Of a stretch of 64,000 bases of DNA, positions 7,835-16,097 are shown in pieces. The position numbers and the translations under genes are program-made. The notes under the pieces are model-generated. The model was not told the DNA's origin, ran no database searches, and was given only the letters and a program-made list of their open reading frames with translations. How positions within the stretch are numbered: position 1 is the stretch's first letter; each line of letters begins with the position of its first letter. This DNA is from Winogradskyella sp046545555 (lineage in GTDB: Bacteria > Bacteroidota > Bacteroidia > Flavobacteriales > Flavobacteriaceae): contig NZ_JBHZTH010000002.1 of NCBI RefSeq assembly GCF_046545555.1, positions 62,001 through 126,000 on the forward strand, given 5' to 3'.

Positions 7835-8689
7835 ATGATAAATTTTAACGGTAACCTTCTAGATTATAGTGATTCTAAAATTACACCAGAGAATAGAGGA
7901 TATAAATATGGTGATGCTCTTTTTGAAACATTAAAAGTAGTTAATGGAAAGATTTTATTTTGGGAAGATCATTATTTTAGACTAATGGCTTCCATGAGAA
8001 TTTTAAGAATGGAAATTCCTATGAACTTTACAATGGAATTTCTTGAAGCTGAAATTTTGAAAACGCTCGATGCTAATAATTTATTAACAAGCTCTGCAAG
8101 AGTTCGTCTAAATATAGATAGAGGTGAAAAAGGTAAGTATCTGCCTAATGAAAATGCTTCAATAGACTATAATATTATATCAGAGCCGTACACCAATCCA
8201 TTTTACACTATTGATTCTGATAGCTTTTACAAAGTAGATCTGTATAAAGACTATTTTATGGCTCCTGGTTTATTGTCTGGCTTAAAATCTAATAATAAAG
8301 CATTACAAGTTATTGGTAGTATTTATGCAAAAGATAATGATTTAAATAATTGTTTGGTATTAAATACTAATAAAAGTGTCATTGAGGCCTTAAATGGTAA
8401 TTTGTTTTTAGTTAATGGTGATAAAATTAAGACACCACCTTTAGAAGATGGCTGTTTAAAAGGAGTAATGCGCAAGCAAGTACTCGAAATATTATCTAAA
8501 GATGTTAATCTTTACGTGGAAGAAGCCTCTATAAGTCCTTTTGAGCTTCAAAAGGCAGATGAAATGTTTATAACAAATGTTATTAAAGGTATCGTTCCAA
8601 TAACGCAGTATAGGAAGAAATCGTATTCTAGTGATTTTGCGCAAAAAGTAGTGACTAATTTAAATGCTAAGTTGAGACTCAGTTCTTAG
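7835..8689 (+). CDS. Aminotransferase class IV (branched-chain aminotransferase / ADC-lyase-like)
   Basis: A 284-residue fold-type IV PLP enzyme. The N-terminus has the RGYKYGDALFETLKV motif, and K151 in GLKSNNKAL is the likely PLP lysine; the C-terminal DEMFITNVIKGIVPI matches the phosphate-binding region. The family covers branched-chain amino acid transaminases, D-amino acid transaminases and 4-amino-4-deoxychorismate lyase (PabC, folate synthesis). Length and the isolated position fit PabC or a general transaminase, but substrate cannot be decided from sequence alone. Confidence 0.85.
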   Translation: MINFNGNLLDYSDSKITPENRGYKYGDALFETLKVVNGKILFWEDHYFRLMASMRILRMEIPMNFTMEFLEAEILKTLDANNLLTSSARVRLNIDRGEKGKYLPNENASIDYNIISEPYTNPFYTIDSDSFYKVDLYKDYFMAPGLLSGLKSNNKALQVIGSIYAKDNDLNNCLVLNTNKSVIEALNGNLFLVNGDKIKTPPLEDGCLKGVMRKQVLEILSKDVNLYVEEASISPFELQKADEMFITNVIKGIVPITQYRKKSYSSDFAQKVVTNLNAKLRLSS

Positions 8690-8730
8690 ATCGTAAATTC
8701 GGGCGAAAACTTTATTTTTAAGTTCAAGCT

Positions 8731-9285
8731 CTAATTATAACTAGGATTTTCAGGAGCATTAGACCAAATACTATATTCACCACCGAGTTCTAGCATTTTT
8801 TCGCGCCAAAAAGAAGGGCAGCATTTAGATATTATATCATTATTGTGAACGTTCTCAGAAATAAGCCAGGCATTCGATTCTAGTTCATTGTCTAGTTGCT
8901 GTTCAGACCAGCCAGAATAACCTAAAAAGAACCTAATTTCGTCTTTAGATATTTTGTTTTTATTTATTAGATCTAAAACAATACTAAAATCGCCACCCCA
9001 AAAAATTCCGTTAGAAATTTCGATACTATCTGGAATAAGTTTTGGTGATTTATGAATAAAATAAAGATTATCTTGTTCTACAGGTCCGCCATTATATACT
9101 TTGAATTCAGATTCGGTACCTTCAATCAGATCTTTAAGATGATACTCTAGAGGTTTGTTCAAAATAAAACCCACAGAACCTAGAGCATTATGGTCTGCTA
9201 ATAGAATTACAGCACGGTTAAATGATAGGTCACCAATAATTGATGGTTCTGCAATTAAAAGATTTCCTTTTTCGGGTTTGGTCAT
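8731..9285 (-). CDS. YqgE/AlgH family protein
   Basis: A 184-residue DUF179 protein. Diagnostic segments are the N-terminal GNLLIAEPSIIGDLSFNRAV, the VGFILNKPLEY motif, YNGGPVEQDNLYFIH and FLGYSGWSEQQLDNEL. The family is widespread and soluble; its biochemical role is not settled. It sits alone between convergent and downstream neighbours, about 130 bp from the HU gene terminator region. Confidence 0.92.
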   Translation of the reverse strand: MTKPEKGNLLIAEPSIIGDLSFNRAVILLADHNALGSVGFILNKPLEYHLKDLIEGTESEFKVYNGGPVEQDNLYFIHKSPKLIPDSIEISNGIFWGGDFSIVLDLINKNKISKDEIRFFLGYSGWSEQQLDNELESNAWLISENVHNNDIISKCCPSFWREKMLELGGEYSIWSNAPENPSYN

Positions 9286-9362
9286 TGATTGATGAGGTTT
9301 AATGCTTTTTAAATCTATTGTTTTTTTAGCAATTAAACAACTAAACTGTTTAAAATTAGTAT

Positions 9363-9390
9363 AAAAAAAAGCCTACTCATTGAGTAGGCT
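9363..9390 (-). terminator. Terminator of the HU gene
   Basis: GCCTACTCA/TGAGTAGGC form a stem (9371-9379 / 9381-9389, effective loop CATTG), followed on the minus strand by eight T. It lies 24 bp after the HU stop codon. Confidence 0.85.
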
Positions 9391-9413
9391 CTGTATTTAA
9401 ACAAAAAATGTTC

Positions 9414-9686
9414 TTAGTTTACAGCACTACTTAAGTCAGAACCTGCCTTAAATTTTACTACATTTTTAGCTTTGATTTTAATAGTCTTACCTGTCTGTGG
9501 GTTTCTTCCATCTCTTGCAGCTCTTCTAGAAACTGACCAAGAACCAAATCCTACTAAAGATACTCTGTTACCTTTTTGTAAAGATCCTTCGATGTCGATT
9601 AACATAGAATCTAACGCCTTCTTAGCAGCAGCTTTTGTAATCCCTGCATTCTCAGCCATACTGTTGACTAAATCTGTTTTGTTCAT
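9414..9686 (-). CDS. HU family DNA-binding protein
   Basis: A 90-residue histone-like protein: MNKTDLVNSMAENAGITKAAA helices, then GNRVSLVGFGSWSV and the DNA-gripping arm RDGRNPQTGKTIKIKA with the conserved proline. It bends and compacts DNA as a dimer. Its own terminator and promoter show that it is monocistronic. Two direct repeats TTTGTTAATAA lie upstream of its promoter. Confidence 0.96.
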   Translation of the reverse strand: MNKTDLVNSMAENAGITKAAAKKALDSMLIDIEGSLQKGNRVSLVGFGSWSVSRRAARDGRNPQTGKTIKIKAKNVVKFKAGSDLSSAVN

Positions 9687-9749
9687 AAATTTTAAATTTA
9701 AATTGTTAAAAAATTGATTTCTAAATATTGATTGTTAAAAATCTACTCA

Positions 9750-9780
9750 CAAAATTATTAGGAAAATTCAGCTACGCAAG
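9750..9780 (-). promoter_or_regulatory. Promoter of the HU gene
   Basis: On the minus strand CTTG (-33 region, 9780-9777), 19 bp, then TAATTTTG (9757-9750). This fits the TTTG-N19-TAnnTTTG consensus and gives a leader of about 55 nt before the HU ATG. Confidence 0.6.
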
Positions 9781-9803
9781 TAATAGCAAGGGAAATACGG
9801 CAT

Positions 9804-9834
9804 TTTGTTAATAAGTTACACTATTTGTTAATAA
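9804..9834. repeat. Direct repeat pair TTTGTTAATAA upstream of HU
   Basis: Two identical 11-mers at 9804-9814 and 9824-9834, starting 20 bp apart (two helical turns), upstream of the -33 box of the HU promoter. They could bind a dimeric regulator; nothing else supports this. Confidence 0.4.
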
Positions 9835-9882
9835 AGGAATGCATTTTGTCGGATTTTTTATTAAACCAATGATAATAAGGGA

Positions 9883-10842
9883 TTACAGCAGTTTTGCGGA
9901 TTCAGAAAATTGAAACCCATTTAAAAGAGATTTTACATCCATTTTACGCTTTCCTGGTAATTGAATTTCTTTCACATTTATATATCCACCTTTGCAGGCA
10001 ATCTTTAACTCTTCTTTGGTTGTTATAATAGAGCCCTCTTTATGGTTATGTAATTCTATTAATTTTTCGACATTGTACAGTTTAATAGATAGTTTTTCTT
10101 CTTCATTATTATCTAAATAACACCAGGCCGTTGGAAAAGGGTTTAATCCTCTTATTTTGTTATATATAATATCAATAGGTTGCGACCAATCAACTTTACA
10201 ATTATCTCTATTAAGTTTATATGCGGTTTTAAAATCTGTTGTTTGTGGTTGTATTGTGGTTGAAGTTTTATTTTCCTCAATTAGTTTAATGGTTTTAATG
10301 ACTAACTTACTTCCAAGATTCATTAGATTATCATGTAATTCTCCGACCGTAGTATCATTTTCTATCTCGACTTCTTCACTCAATATAATAGCTCCGGTAT
10401 CAATCTTTTCGTCAATAAAGAATGTTGTTACACCAGTCTTTGTTTCACCGTTAATTATTGCCCAATGTATTGGAGCTGCACCTCTGTAGTTTGGTAATAA
10501 AGAAGCATGAAGGTTAAACGTGCCAAATTCTGGCATTTGCCAAACGACTTCAGGCAACATTCTAAAAGCAACAATGATTTGTAGATTAGCATTTAATGAA
10601 TTAAGTTTTTCAATAAATGTCTCGTTTTTTAAATTTTTTGGCTGAAGAATATTTAATTTATTCTTCAATGCGAATTCTTTTACTGCTGAAGATCTTAACT
10701 TCTGTCCTCGACCAGCCTTGCGATCTGGTGCTGTAATTACACCAACAACATTATAGTTATTATCCAAAAGAGCTTTTAAAGTTGCAACAGCAAAGTCTGG
10801 CGTGCCCATAAATACAATACGTAAGTCGCGTTTATTTTTCAT
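9883..10842 (-). CDS. fmt: Methionyl-tRNA formyltransferase
   Basis: A 319-residue enzyme that formylates Met-tRNA(fMet) for translation initiation using 10-formyl-THF. The Rossmann formyltransferase domain starts with FMGTPDFA (residues 11-17); catalytic residues N110, H112 and D148 lie in the FNLHASLLPNYRGAAPIHW block and IDEKIDTG. The C-terminal domain (about 208-319) binds tRNA and contains GLNPFPTAWC. Its ATG overlaps the stop of recQ by 4 bp, so the two are translationally coupled. Confidence 0.97.
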   Translation of the reverse strand: MKNKRDLRIVFMGTPDFAVATLKALLDNNYNVVGVITAPDRKAGRGQKLRSSAVKEFALKNKLNILQPKNLKNETFIEKLNSLNANLQIIVAFRMLPEVVWQMPEFGTFNLHASLLPNYRGAAPIHWAIINGETKTGVTTFFIDEKIDTGAIILSEEVEIENDTTVGELHDNLMNLGSKLVIKTIKLIEENKTSTTIQPQTTDFKTAYKLNRDNCKVDWSQPIDIIYNKIRGLNPFPTAWCYLDNNEEEKLSIKLYNVEKLIELHNHKEGSIITTKEELKIACKGGYINVKEIQLPGKRKMDVKSLLNGFQFSESAKLL

Positions 10843-12734
10843 TTAAGAGTATAGGTATTTGCTTGGGTTATTTTTATTTTATTTAATTCGTTTAGTTCAG
10901 AAAGAGTTTTTAATAGATCTTTTTCACTACAATTAATAACCTTTAGTAATTGGCGCGAAGATAAATCTTCTGCTCGTAATGCCTTTAAGATATGGTTTGA
11001 AATATCAAGTTTTAGTATTTTGTACGCTCTAGAGTTTTTATCATAACAAACCGAACATTTACCACATTTTTGAGTTTTTTTCTCGCCAAAATAACTGAGT
11101 AACTGAAGATTTTTACAGTCTGAATCATTTTTAGTATAATGTAATACTGATTCAACTTGTTTGTGCTTTAATTGATGTTGTTGTTCTATAATTTTTGCAA
11201 TAGGATTGATTGTAATATTATCTTCTCTTGGTTTTAAAAACGTAATTTCCGAATCTGTATTTGCCATTTGCAAAGAGATGACTCCATCTTTCTCTAGTTG
11301 TTTTAATTGTACAATTACTATTCTTTCAGATAAATTAGTTTTCTTAACTATTAAATTGAGATTAACCTTAGTCTCATAATCAAAAATACCACCATAGGTT
11401 CTAAGTAAAACTTTAACCAAAGTATTTAACTCTTTGTGATTTTCTAGATATCTAAATAGTATAGTGTTACTTGTTATAAACTGAACTGTCGTTCTAAAAT
11501 TAAAATGCTGAGTTAATGTAATAATTGAGTTTCTATCTAAAATAAGTAGCGTATTGTATGTAATCGACGTATTTAGTTTATAAGTGCTGCAAAATCCTCT
11601 AAAATCGAATTGATGTGTACTACTTTCTCCTTCACCATATGCTATCTGAAAATAGTTGCAAAGCTTAATATACACATTTTTTACGAAAGCCACTGAAGGT
11701 AAACTGCTCAAAAACTGATTACGTAAGTGGTCTTCATCGATACGTTGTTTTAAAATTATGGCATGGGCCAAGTCACCATCACGTCCAGCTCTTCCTGCTT
11801 CTTGATAATAACTTTCTAAACTCTCTGGTAAATTGAAATGAATTACCGTTCTTACATTGGCCTTGTCAATTCCCATTCCAAATGCTGTTGTTGCTACAAT
11901 GATTTGCTTTTGTTTATTTGTCCATTGTTTTAGTCGTTCTTGTTTCTCTTTATTAGTAATACCTCCGTGATAATATGTAGATGAAAAACCTTTAGATTCT
12001 AAATAATTATTAATATCATTTGTGGCTTTTCTATTTCTTACATAAATAATTGAAGAGCCTTGATAAACATTCAAAAGATGTTCTAATTGATATAATTTAT
12101 CATCTGTAAGGATTACGTTATACGCTATATTTGACCTTTCAAATGAAGCTTTGAATATTTTTGGAGATACAAAATCTAGATTTTTTATTATATCATTTAC
12201 TACATTATCTTTAGCAGTAGCAGTTAAAGCAATACAATTAACATGCGGATGCAGTTGCCTTAATACTATTATATTTTTGTAAGCAGGTCTAAAATCGTTA
12301 CCCCATTGACTGATACAATGCGCTTCATCTACAGCAATGAGATTTACTTTCATTTGCTGAATGCGTTCTTGTACTATTGGTTGGAGAAGACGTTCTGGCG
12401 ATAGGTATAGAAATTTGTAATTACCGTAAATACAATTATCTAATTGCGTGTCTAAATCTTTGAAGGACATACCAGATGTTAAAGCAATCGCTTTAATTCC
12501 TTTTTGTTTTAAGGTATTTACTTGATCTTTCATCAACGCAATTAAAGGTGAAACAACAATACAAATACCATCCTTGATTAACGCTGGTATTTGGAAGCAT
12601 ATAGATTTACCACCTCCTGTTGGTAAAAGTGCGAAGGTGTCATCATTATCTAAAACCGTATTTATAATATCCTCTTGCAGTGGTCTAAAAGAGGTGTGAT
12701 TCCAGTAACGTTCTAAAACTTCTATTGGGTGCAT
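10839..12734 (-). CDS. recQ: ATP-dependent DNA helicase, RecQ family
   Basis: A 631-residue superfamily 2 helicase. Visible motifs are the Q-motif region (FRPLQEDII), Walker A PTGGGKS (38-44), DEAH (136-139) followed by CISQWGNDFRP, and motif VI QEAGRAGRDG. The zinc-binding region CGKCSVC lies near 550. The C-terminus is short: a winged-helix-like part is possible but there is no HRDC domain. Many Bacteroidota carry two RecQ proteins, so this may be the shorter paralogue. It follows the ATPase gene with a 1-bp gap and overlaps fmt by 4 bp. Confidence 0.93.
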   Translation of the reverse strand: MHPIEVLERYWNHTSFRPLQEDIINTVLDNDDTFALLPTGGGKSICFQIPALIKDGICIVVSPLIALMKDQVNTLKQKGIKAIALTSGMSFKDLDTQLDNCIYGNYKFLYLSPERLLQPIVQERIQQMKVNLIAVDEAHCISQWGNDFRPAYKNIIVLRQLHPHVNCIALTATAKDNVVNDIIKNLDFVSPKIFKASFERSNIAYNVILTDDKLYQLEHLLNVYQGSSIIYVRNRKATNDINNYLESKGFSSTYYHGGITNKEKQERLKQWTNKQKQIIVATTAFGMGIDKANVRTVIHFNLPESLESYYQEAGRAGRDGDLAHAIILKQRIDEDHLRNQFLSSLPSVAFVKNVYIKLCNYFQIAYGEGESSTHQFDFRGFCSTYKLNTSITYNTLLILDRNSIITLTQHFNFRTTVQFITSNTILFRYLENHKELNTLVKVLLRTYGGIFDYETKVNLNLIVKKTNLSERIVIVQLKQLEKDGVISLQMANTDSEITFLKPREDNITINPIAKIIEQQHQLKHKQVESVLHYTKNDSDCKNLQLLSYFGEKKTQKCGKCSVCYDKNSRAYKILKLDISNHILKALRAEDLSSRQLLKVINCSEKDLLKTLSELNELNKIKITQANTYTLK

Positions 12735-12735
12735 T

Positions 12736-13296
12736 TTATAGATTTAATTTCTCTATAATAAATTGTGTTCTGTCTTCTATTTTTCCGAAAGGGACTTCTA
12801 TTATTTTATAATCAAACCGCTGGTAAGTCTGCATTAATTTATGGTAGATGTCAGTGGCTTGGTCAAATGTTTCAAAACGTTCTGCATCATCTTTATAAAT
12901 AGCTTTCCATGGTGGTAATAAAAAGACAAAGTCATACCTATACGTTTTGCAAATATCGATAAAGTCTTTACCTACTTCTTGATTAAAATAGTCCATATAA
13001 GCTAGTACATCTGGCATACCACGATCAAAAAATGAAACCAAGTTATCTAACTTTTCAGAGGCCTTAAAATCAGCTACTCTAAGATTTATGAGTGTTGTAT
13101 TAAACAAAACTGAATCATTAACTAATGCTATTGGGTTAGAATGTGTTTCAGTAATATCACCAGAGTTTTGTGCTTCAGCAGTTAACTTCCGAATAACCTC
13201 TTCATAACATTTATAACCTTTAGAGTTTAAGTTATCAATTATTGCTGTTTTTCCGGTAGCAGGACCGCCTGTAATAACTATTCTAATCGGATTCAA
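12736..13296 (-). CDS. NadR/AAA_28-like P-loop ATPase or kinase
   Basis: A 186-residue single-domain P-loop protein. Walker A is GGPATGKT (residues 10-17), a YEEV motif follows, and FDRGMPDVLAY gives the DR-x-x-D motif typical of the NadR-kinase-like AAA_28 family; RFETFDQATDIYHKLMQTY is the lid-like part. Members may phosphorylate small molecules; substrate unknown. It heads the ATPase-recQ-fmt operon, divergent from the DUF493 gene. Confidence 0.8.
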   Translation of the reverse strand: MNPIRIVITGGPATGKTAIIDNLNSKGYKCYEEVIRKLTAEAQNSGDITETHSNPIALVNDSVLFNTTLINLRVADFKASEKLDNLVSFFDRGMPDVLAYMDYFNQEVGKDFIDICKTYRYDFVFLLPPWKAIYKDDAERFETFDQATDIYHKLMQTYQRFDYKIIEVPFGKIEDRTQFIIEKLNL

Positions 13297-13348
13297 GTTG
13301 GCAGTATTTTTGCAGTAAAATTAAATATAAAAAATGTAAAGTTAAATG

Positions 13349-13356
13349 TATCTTTG
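13349..13356 (+). promoter_or_regulatory. -7 box (TATCTTTG) for the DUF493 gene
   Basis: An exact TAnnTTTG box. Transcription from it would begin near 13362, which excludes an upstream in-frame ATG at 13354 and selects the ATG at 13375 as start of the DUF493 gene. No clear TTTG -33 box is seen at the expected distance. Confidence 0.55.
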
Positions 13357-13374
13357 CATCTGAAAAAAAATAGC

Positions 13375-13668
13375 ATGGATAGTACTAATAAAAGCGACGA
13401 ATTTTACGAAAAACTTAAAGCTCAGTTATACGATACGGCACTTTGGCCTGCTGAATATTTATATAAATTTATTGTTATTTCTAAGGGGACAGGTATTAAA
13501 TCTATTGAAGATCTTTTTAATGATTTAGGCGCAGTAATAAACACTAAGGAGTCTAAAAACGGAAAATACACGAGCGTTTCCATTAATGTAAGGATGAAAA
13601 ATCCTGAAGCTGTTATTAATAAATATAAGGAAGTAACCGAAAATGTTGAAGGTGTAATTTCCCTTTAA
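13375..13668 (+). CDS. DUF493 (YbeD-like) family protein
   Basis: A 97-residue protein of the DUF493 family, with an ACT-like ferredoxin fold: WPAEYLYKFIVISKG at the N-terminal strand and KYTSVSINVRMKNPEAV in the middle. Members are thought to be small regulatory or ligand-binding proteins; the exact role is unknown. I chose the ATG at 13375 because the longer form would start inside the -7 box. It is followed by DUF4290-murA but separated by another promoter-like region. Confidence 0.85.
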   Translation: MDSTNKSDEFYEKLKAQLYDTALWPAEYLYKFIVISKGTGIKSIEDLFNDLGAVINTKESKNGKYTSVSINVRMKNPEAVINKYKEVTENVEGVISL

Positions 13669-13757
13669 AATTCTTTTTGGCTTGGTATTTTTTTGTACTT
13701 TGCAGCGGAACCTAGAGACTTCAGGTTTTTATTAATTATACTACACATTTTACAATT

Positions 13758-14411
13758 TTGATTGACGATTTAGAATACAACACAGAACGCGAGCATTTAA
13801 TAATTCCAGAGTATGGACGCCATCTTCAAAAGATGATTAATTATGCTAAATCTCGTGAAACCAAAGAAGAACGAAATAAGTTGGCTAATGCTATTATTTC
13901 CGTAATGGGAAATTTACAGCCACATTTAAGAGACGTACCAGATTTTAAACATAAATTATGGGATCAGTTATTTATAATGGCTGATTTCGATTTTGATGTT
14001 GAGTCACCTTATGGCTTGCCATCAAAGGAAGAAATACAAGCGCGACCAGAGCCTTTAAAATACCCTCAAAACCACCCAAAATATCGTTTTTACGGAAACA
14101 ATATTAAGACCATGATAGATGTTGCTGTAAGTTGGGAAGAGGGAGAGCTTAAAGAAGCTTTAAAATTTACCATCGCGAACCATATGAAAAAATGTTTCCT
14201 TAATTGGAATAAAGATACTGTTGAGGATGCTGTAATTTTTAATCATCTTTATGAGCTTTCTCATGGCAAATTAGATCTTAAGAATAGCGATGAAGCTTTA
14301 AGTGAATCTAGTAGCTTGATGCGCACTAAATCTAAGTATGGTGGCAAGAGTAATTCCAACAAAAAGAATAATAATAAGAAGAAATATTCCAATAACAGAA
14401 AACGTTACTAA
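13758..14411 (+). CDS. DUF4290 domain-containing protein
   Basis: A 217-residue protein of the Bacteroidota-specific DUF4290 family, recognised from LEYNTEREHLIIPEYGRH and the AVSWEEGELKEALKFTIANHMKK segment. The last 35 residues are almost only Asn, Lys, Ser and Arg (low complexity, basic). No ATG fits the N-terminus, so the TTG at 13758 is the best start. A near-consensus TACTTTG box lies at 13694-13700. It runs into murA with a 5-bp gap; a link to cell-wall synthesis is suggested by that coupling only. Confidence 0.85.
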   Translation: MIDDLEYNTEREHLIIPEYGRHLQKMINYAKSRETKEERNKLANAIISVMGNLQPHLRDVPDFKHKLWDQLFIMADFDFDVESPYGLPSKEEIQARPEPLKYPQNHPKYRFYGNNIKTMIDVAVSWEEGELKEALKFTIANHMKKCFLNWNKDTVEDAVIFNHLYELSHGKLDLKNSDEALSESSSLMRTKSKYGGKSNSNKKNNNKKKYSNNRKRY

Positions 14412-14416
14412 AACGT

Positions 14417-15724
14417 ATGGGAACATTTAAAATAGAAGGAGGTCACCAATTAAAAGGGAAAATTCAGCCTCAAGGAGCAAAAAACGAAGCGTTACAAATC
14501 TTATGTGCAGTACTTTTAACTGCTGAAGAGATAAGAATAGACAACATACCAGATATTATTGATGTGAACAAGCTTATAGCTTTGCTAAAAAAGTTAGGAG
14601 TCAAAATCAATAAAGTTGCTAAAGGGTCTTATACTTTTAAGGCAGATGAAGTAAACTTACAATATTTAGAATCTGCGGAATTTAAGGAAGACGGAAAGGG
14701 GCTTAGAGGCTCTATAATGATAGTTGGACCATTGTTAGCAAGGTTTGGAAAAGGCTACATTCCAAAACCAGGAGGAGACAAAATTGGACGTAGACGTTTA
14801 GATACACACTTTGAAGGTTTTATAAATCTAGGAGCTAAATTTCGATACAACAAAGAAGATTTATTTTATGGCGTAGAAGCAGATAAGCTTAAGGGCACGT
14901 ATATGCTTTTAGATGAAGCTTCTGTAACAGGTACAGCAAATATTGTAATGGCGGCAGTTTTAGCCGAAGGAACGACTACGATATACAACGCGGCATGCGA
15001 ACCTTATTTGCAGCAACTTTGTAAGATGTTAAACCGTATGGGAGCCAAAATCTCTGGCGTTGGTTCTAATATGTTAATTATTGAAGGTGTAGATGTGTTA
15101 GGTGGTACAGACCATAGAATGCTACCAGATATGATTGAAATTGGTAGTTGGATAGGATTAGCAGCGATGACCAAAAGTGAATTGACAATTACTAATGTAA
15201 GTTGGGATGATTTAGGTCAAATACCGAATGTCTTTAGAAAAATAGGTATTACTGTTGAGCGCAGAGGTGATGATATATATATACCAGCTCATACTAATGG
15301 TTACGAAGTACAAAGTTATATAGATGGCTCTATTTTAACAATTGCAGATGCACCATGGCCAGGTTTTACGCCTGATTTGTTAAGTATAGTTTTGACAGTA
15401 TTAACCCAAGCTCGAGGCAGTGCGGTCGTACATCAAAAAATGTTTGAAAGCCGTCTGTTTTTTGTAGATAAATTAATAGACATGGGAGCAAAGATTATTC
15501 TTTGTGATCCACATAGGGCAACTATAATTGGACACGATTTTAATTCAACCTTAAAAGCAACGACAATGACATCTCCCGATATTAGAGCAGGTGTATCTTT
15601 ACTTATTGCTGCATTATCTGCGAAAGGCACATCAACAATTCATAATATCGAACAAATTGATCGTGGATATGAAAATATAGCTGAACGATTAAGAGCTATT
15701 GGAGCTAAGATTGAAAGAGTATAA
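14417..15724 (+). CDS. murA: UDP-N-acetylglucosamine 1-carboxyvinyltransferase
   Basis: A 435-residue EPSP-synthase-fold enzyme catalysing the first committed step of peptidoglycan synthesis (transfer of enolpyruvate to UDP-GlcNAc). QGAKNEALQ carries the catalytic Lys/Asn pair (K22, N23). In the mobile loop the usual Cys (E. coli C115) is replaced by D121, in PGGDKIGRRRLDTH. Asp at this site is known to make MurA insensitive to fosfomycin while keeping activity. The gene is coupled to DUF4290 upstream and followed by a strong terminator. Confidence 0.96.
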   Translation: MGTFKIEGGHQLKGKIQPQGAKNEALQILCAVLLTAEEIRIDNIPDIIDVNKLIALLKKLGVKINKVAKGSYTFKADEVNLQYLESAEFKEDGKGLRGSIMIVGPLLARFGKGYIPKPGGDKIGRRRLDTHFEGFINLGAKFRYNKEDLFYGVEADKLKGTYMLLDEASVTGTANIVMAAVLAEGTTTIYNAACEPYLQQLCKMLNRMGAKISGVGSNMLIIEGVDVLGGTDHRMLPDMIEIGSWIGLAAMTKSELTITNVSWDDLGQIPNVFRKIGITVERRGDDIYIPAHTNGYEVQSYIDGSILTIADAPWPGFTPDLLSIVLTVLTQARGSAVVHQKMFESRLFFVDKLIDMGAKIILCDPHRATIIGHDFNSTLKATTMTSPDIRAGVSLLIAALSAKGTSTIHNIEQIDRGYENIAERLRAIGAKIERV

Positions 15725-15759
15725 GGGAATAGAAACTAATTCTTCATACAATTCAAAAT

Positions 15760-15812
15760 AAAAGAGTAAAGTAAATACTTAGATAAAGTAATTACTTTAC
15801 TCTTTTATTTTT
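15760..15812 (+). terminator. murA terminator
   Basis: A perfect 15-bp inverted repeat (15760-15774 / 15792-15806, 17-nt loop) followed by a T-rich tract. A-rich flanks on the other side make it possibly bidirectional. Confidence 0.8.
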
Positions 15813-15950
15813 TAAGTATTTTATTTTTCAAATCGTTGTTAATATTAAACCCTTTGTGTTTCTAAGTATTAAGAAGATAATGCTCTCTATAGAATTGGTT
15901 GAATTTAGTTATGTGTATGTTGTAAAGTAATAATTCGTTTAAAAAAGACA

Positions 15951-15979
15951 AAGCTCTGATGACTAATCAGAGCTTTTAA
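15951..15979 (+). terminator. Second terminator-like hairpin
   Basis: AAGCTCTGAT and ATCAGAGCTT form a perfect 10-bp stem (15951-15960 / 15966-15975) with a 5-nt loop and a short T run. It stands 230 bp after murA with no annotated gene ending at it in the + direction. Confidence 0.6.
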
Positions 15980-16097
15980 ATTGTTTATAGAAATGGTTAT
16001 TTCGGTTAAGACATTGTATGTCTTAAAACTTGTAACGCTTGCCTTTATATATTATTGTACAAATAGTTAAAAATTTTAAAATTATTTAATATAGCTG

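Larger units (their letters stand above)
15725..16097. other. Intergenic region between convergent murA and photolyase genes
   Basis: 373 bp without a gene I can support. It holds the murA terminator (15760-15806) and a second hairpin with a short T run (15951-15979). The 140 bp between them have no open frame of note and could be spacer or a small untranslated RNA ending at the second hairpin. Confidence 0.5.

Noticed and set aside
9804..9834. Direct repeats TTTGTTAATAA as a replication origin or iteron
   Set aside because: Only two copies, no DnaA boxes or dnaA/rep gene near.
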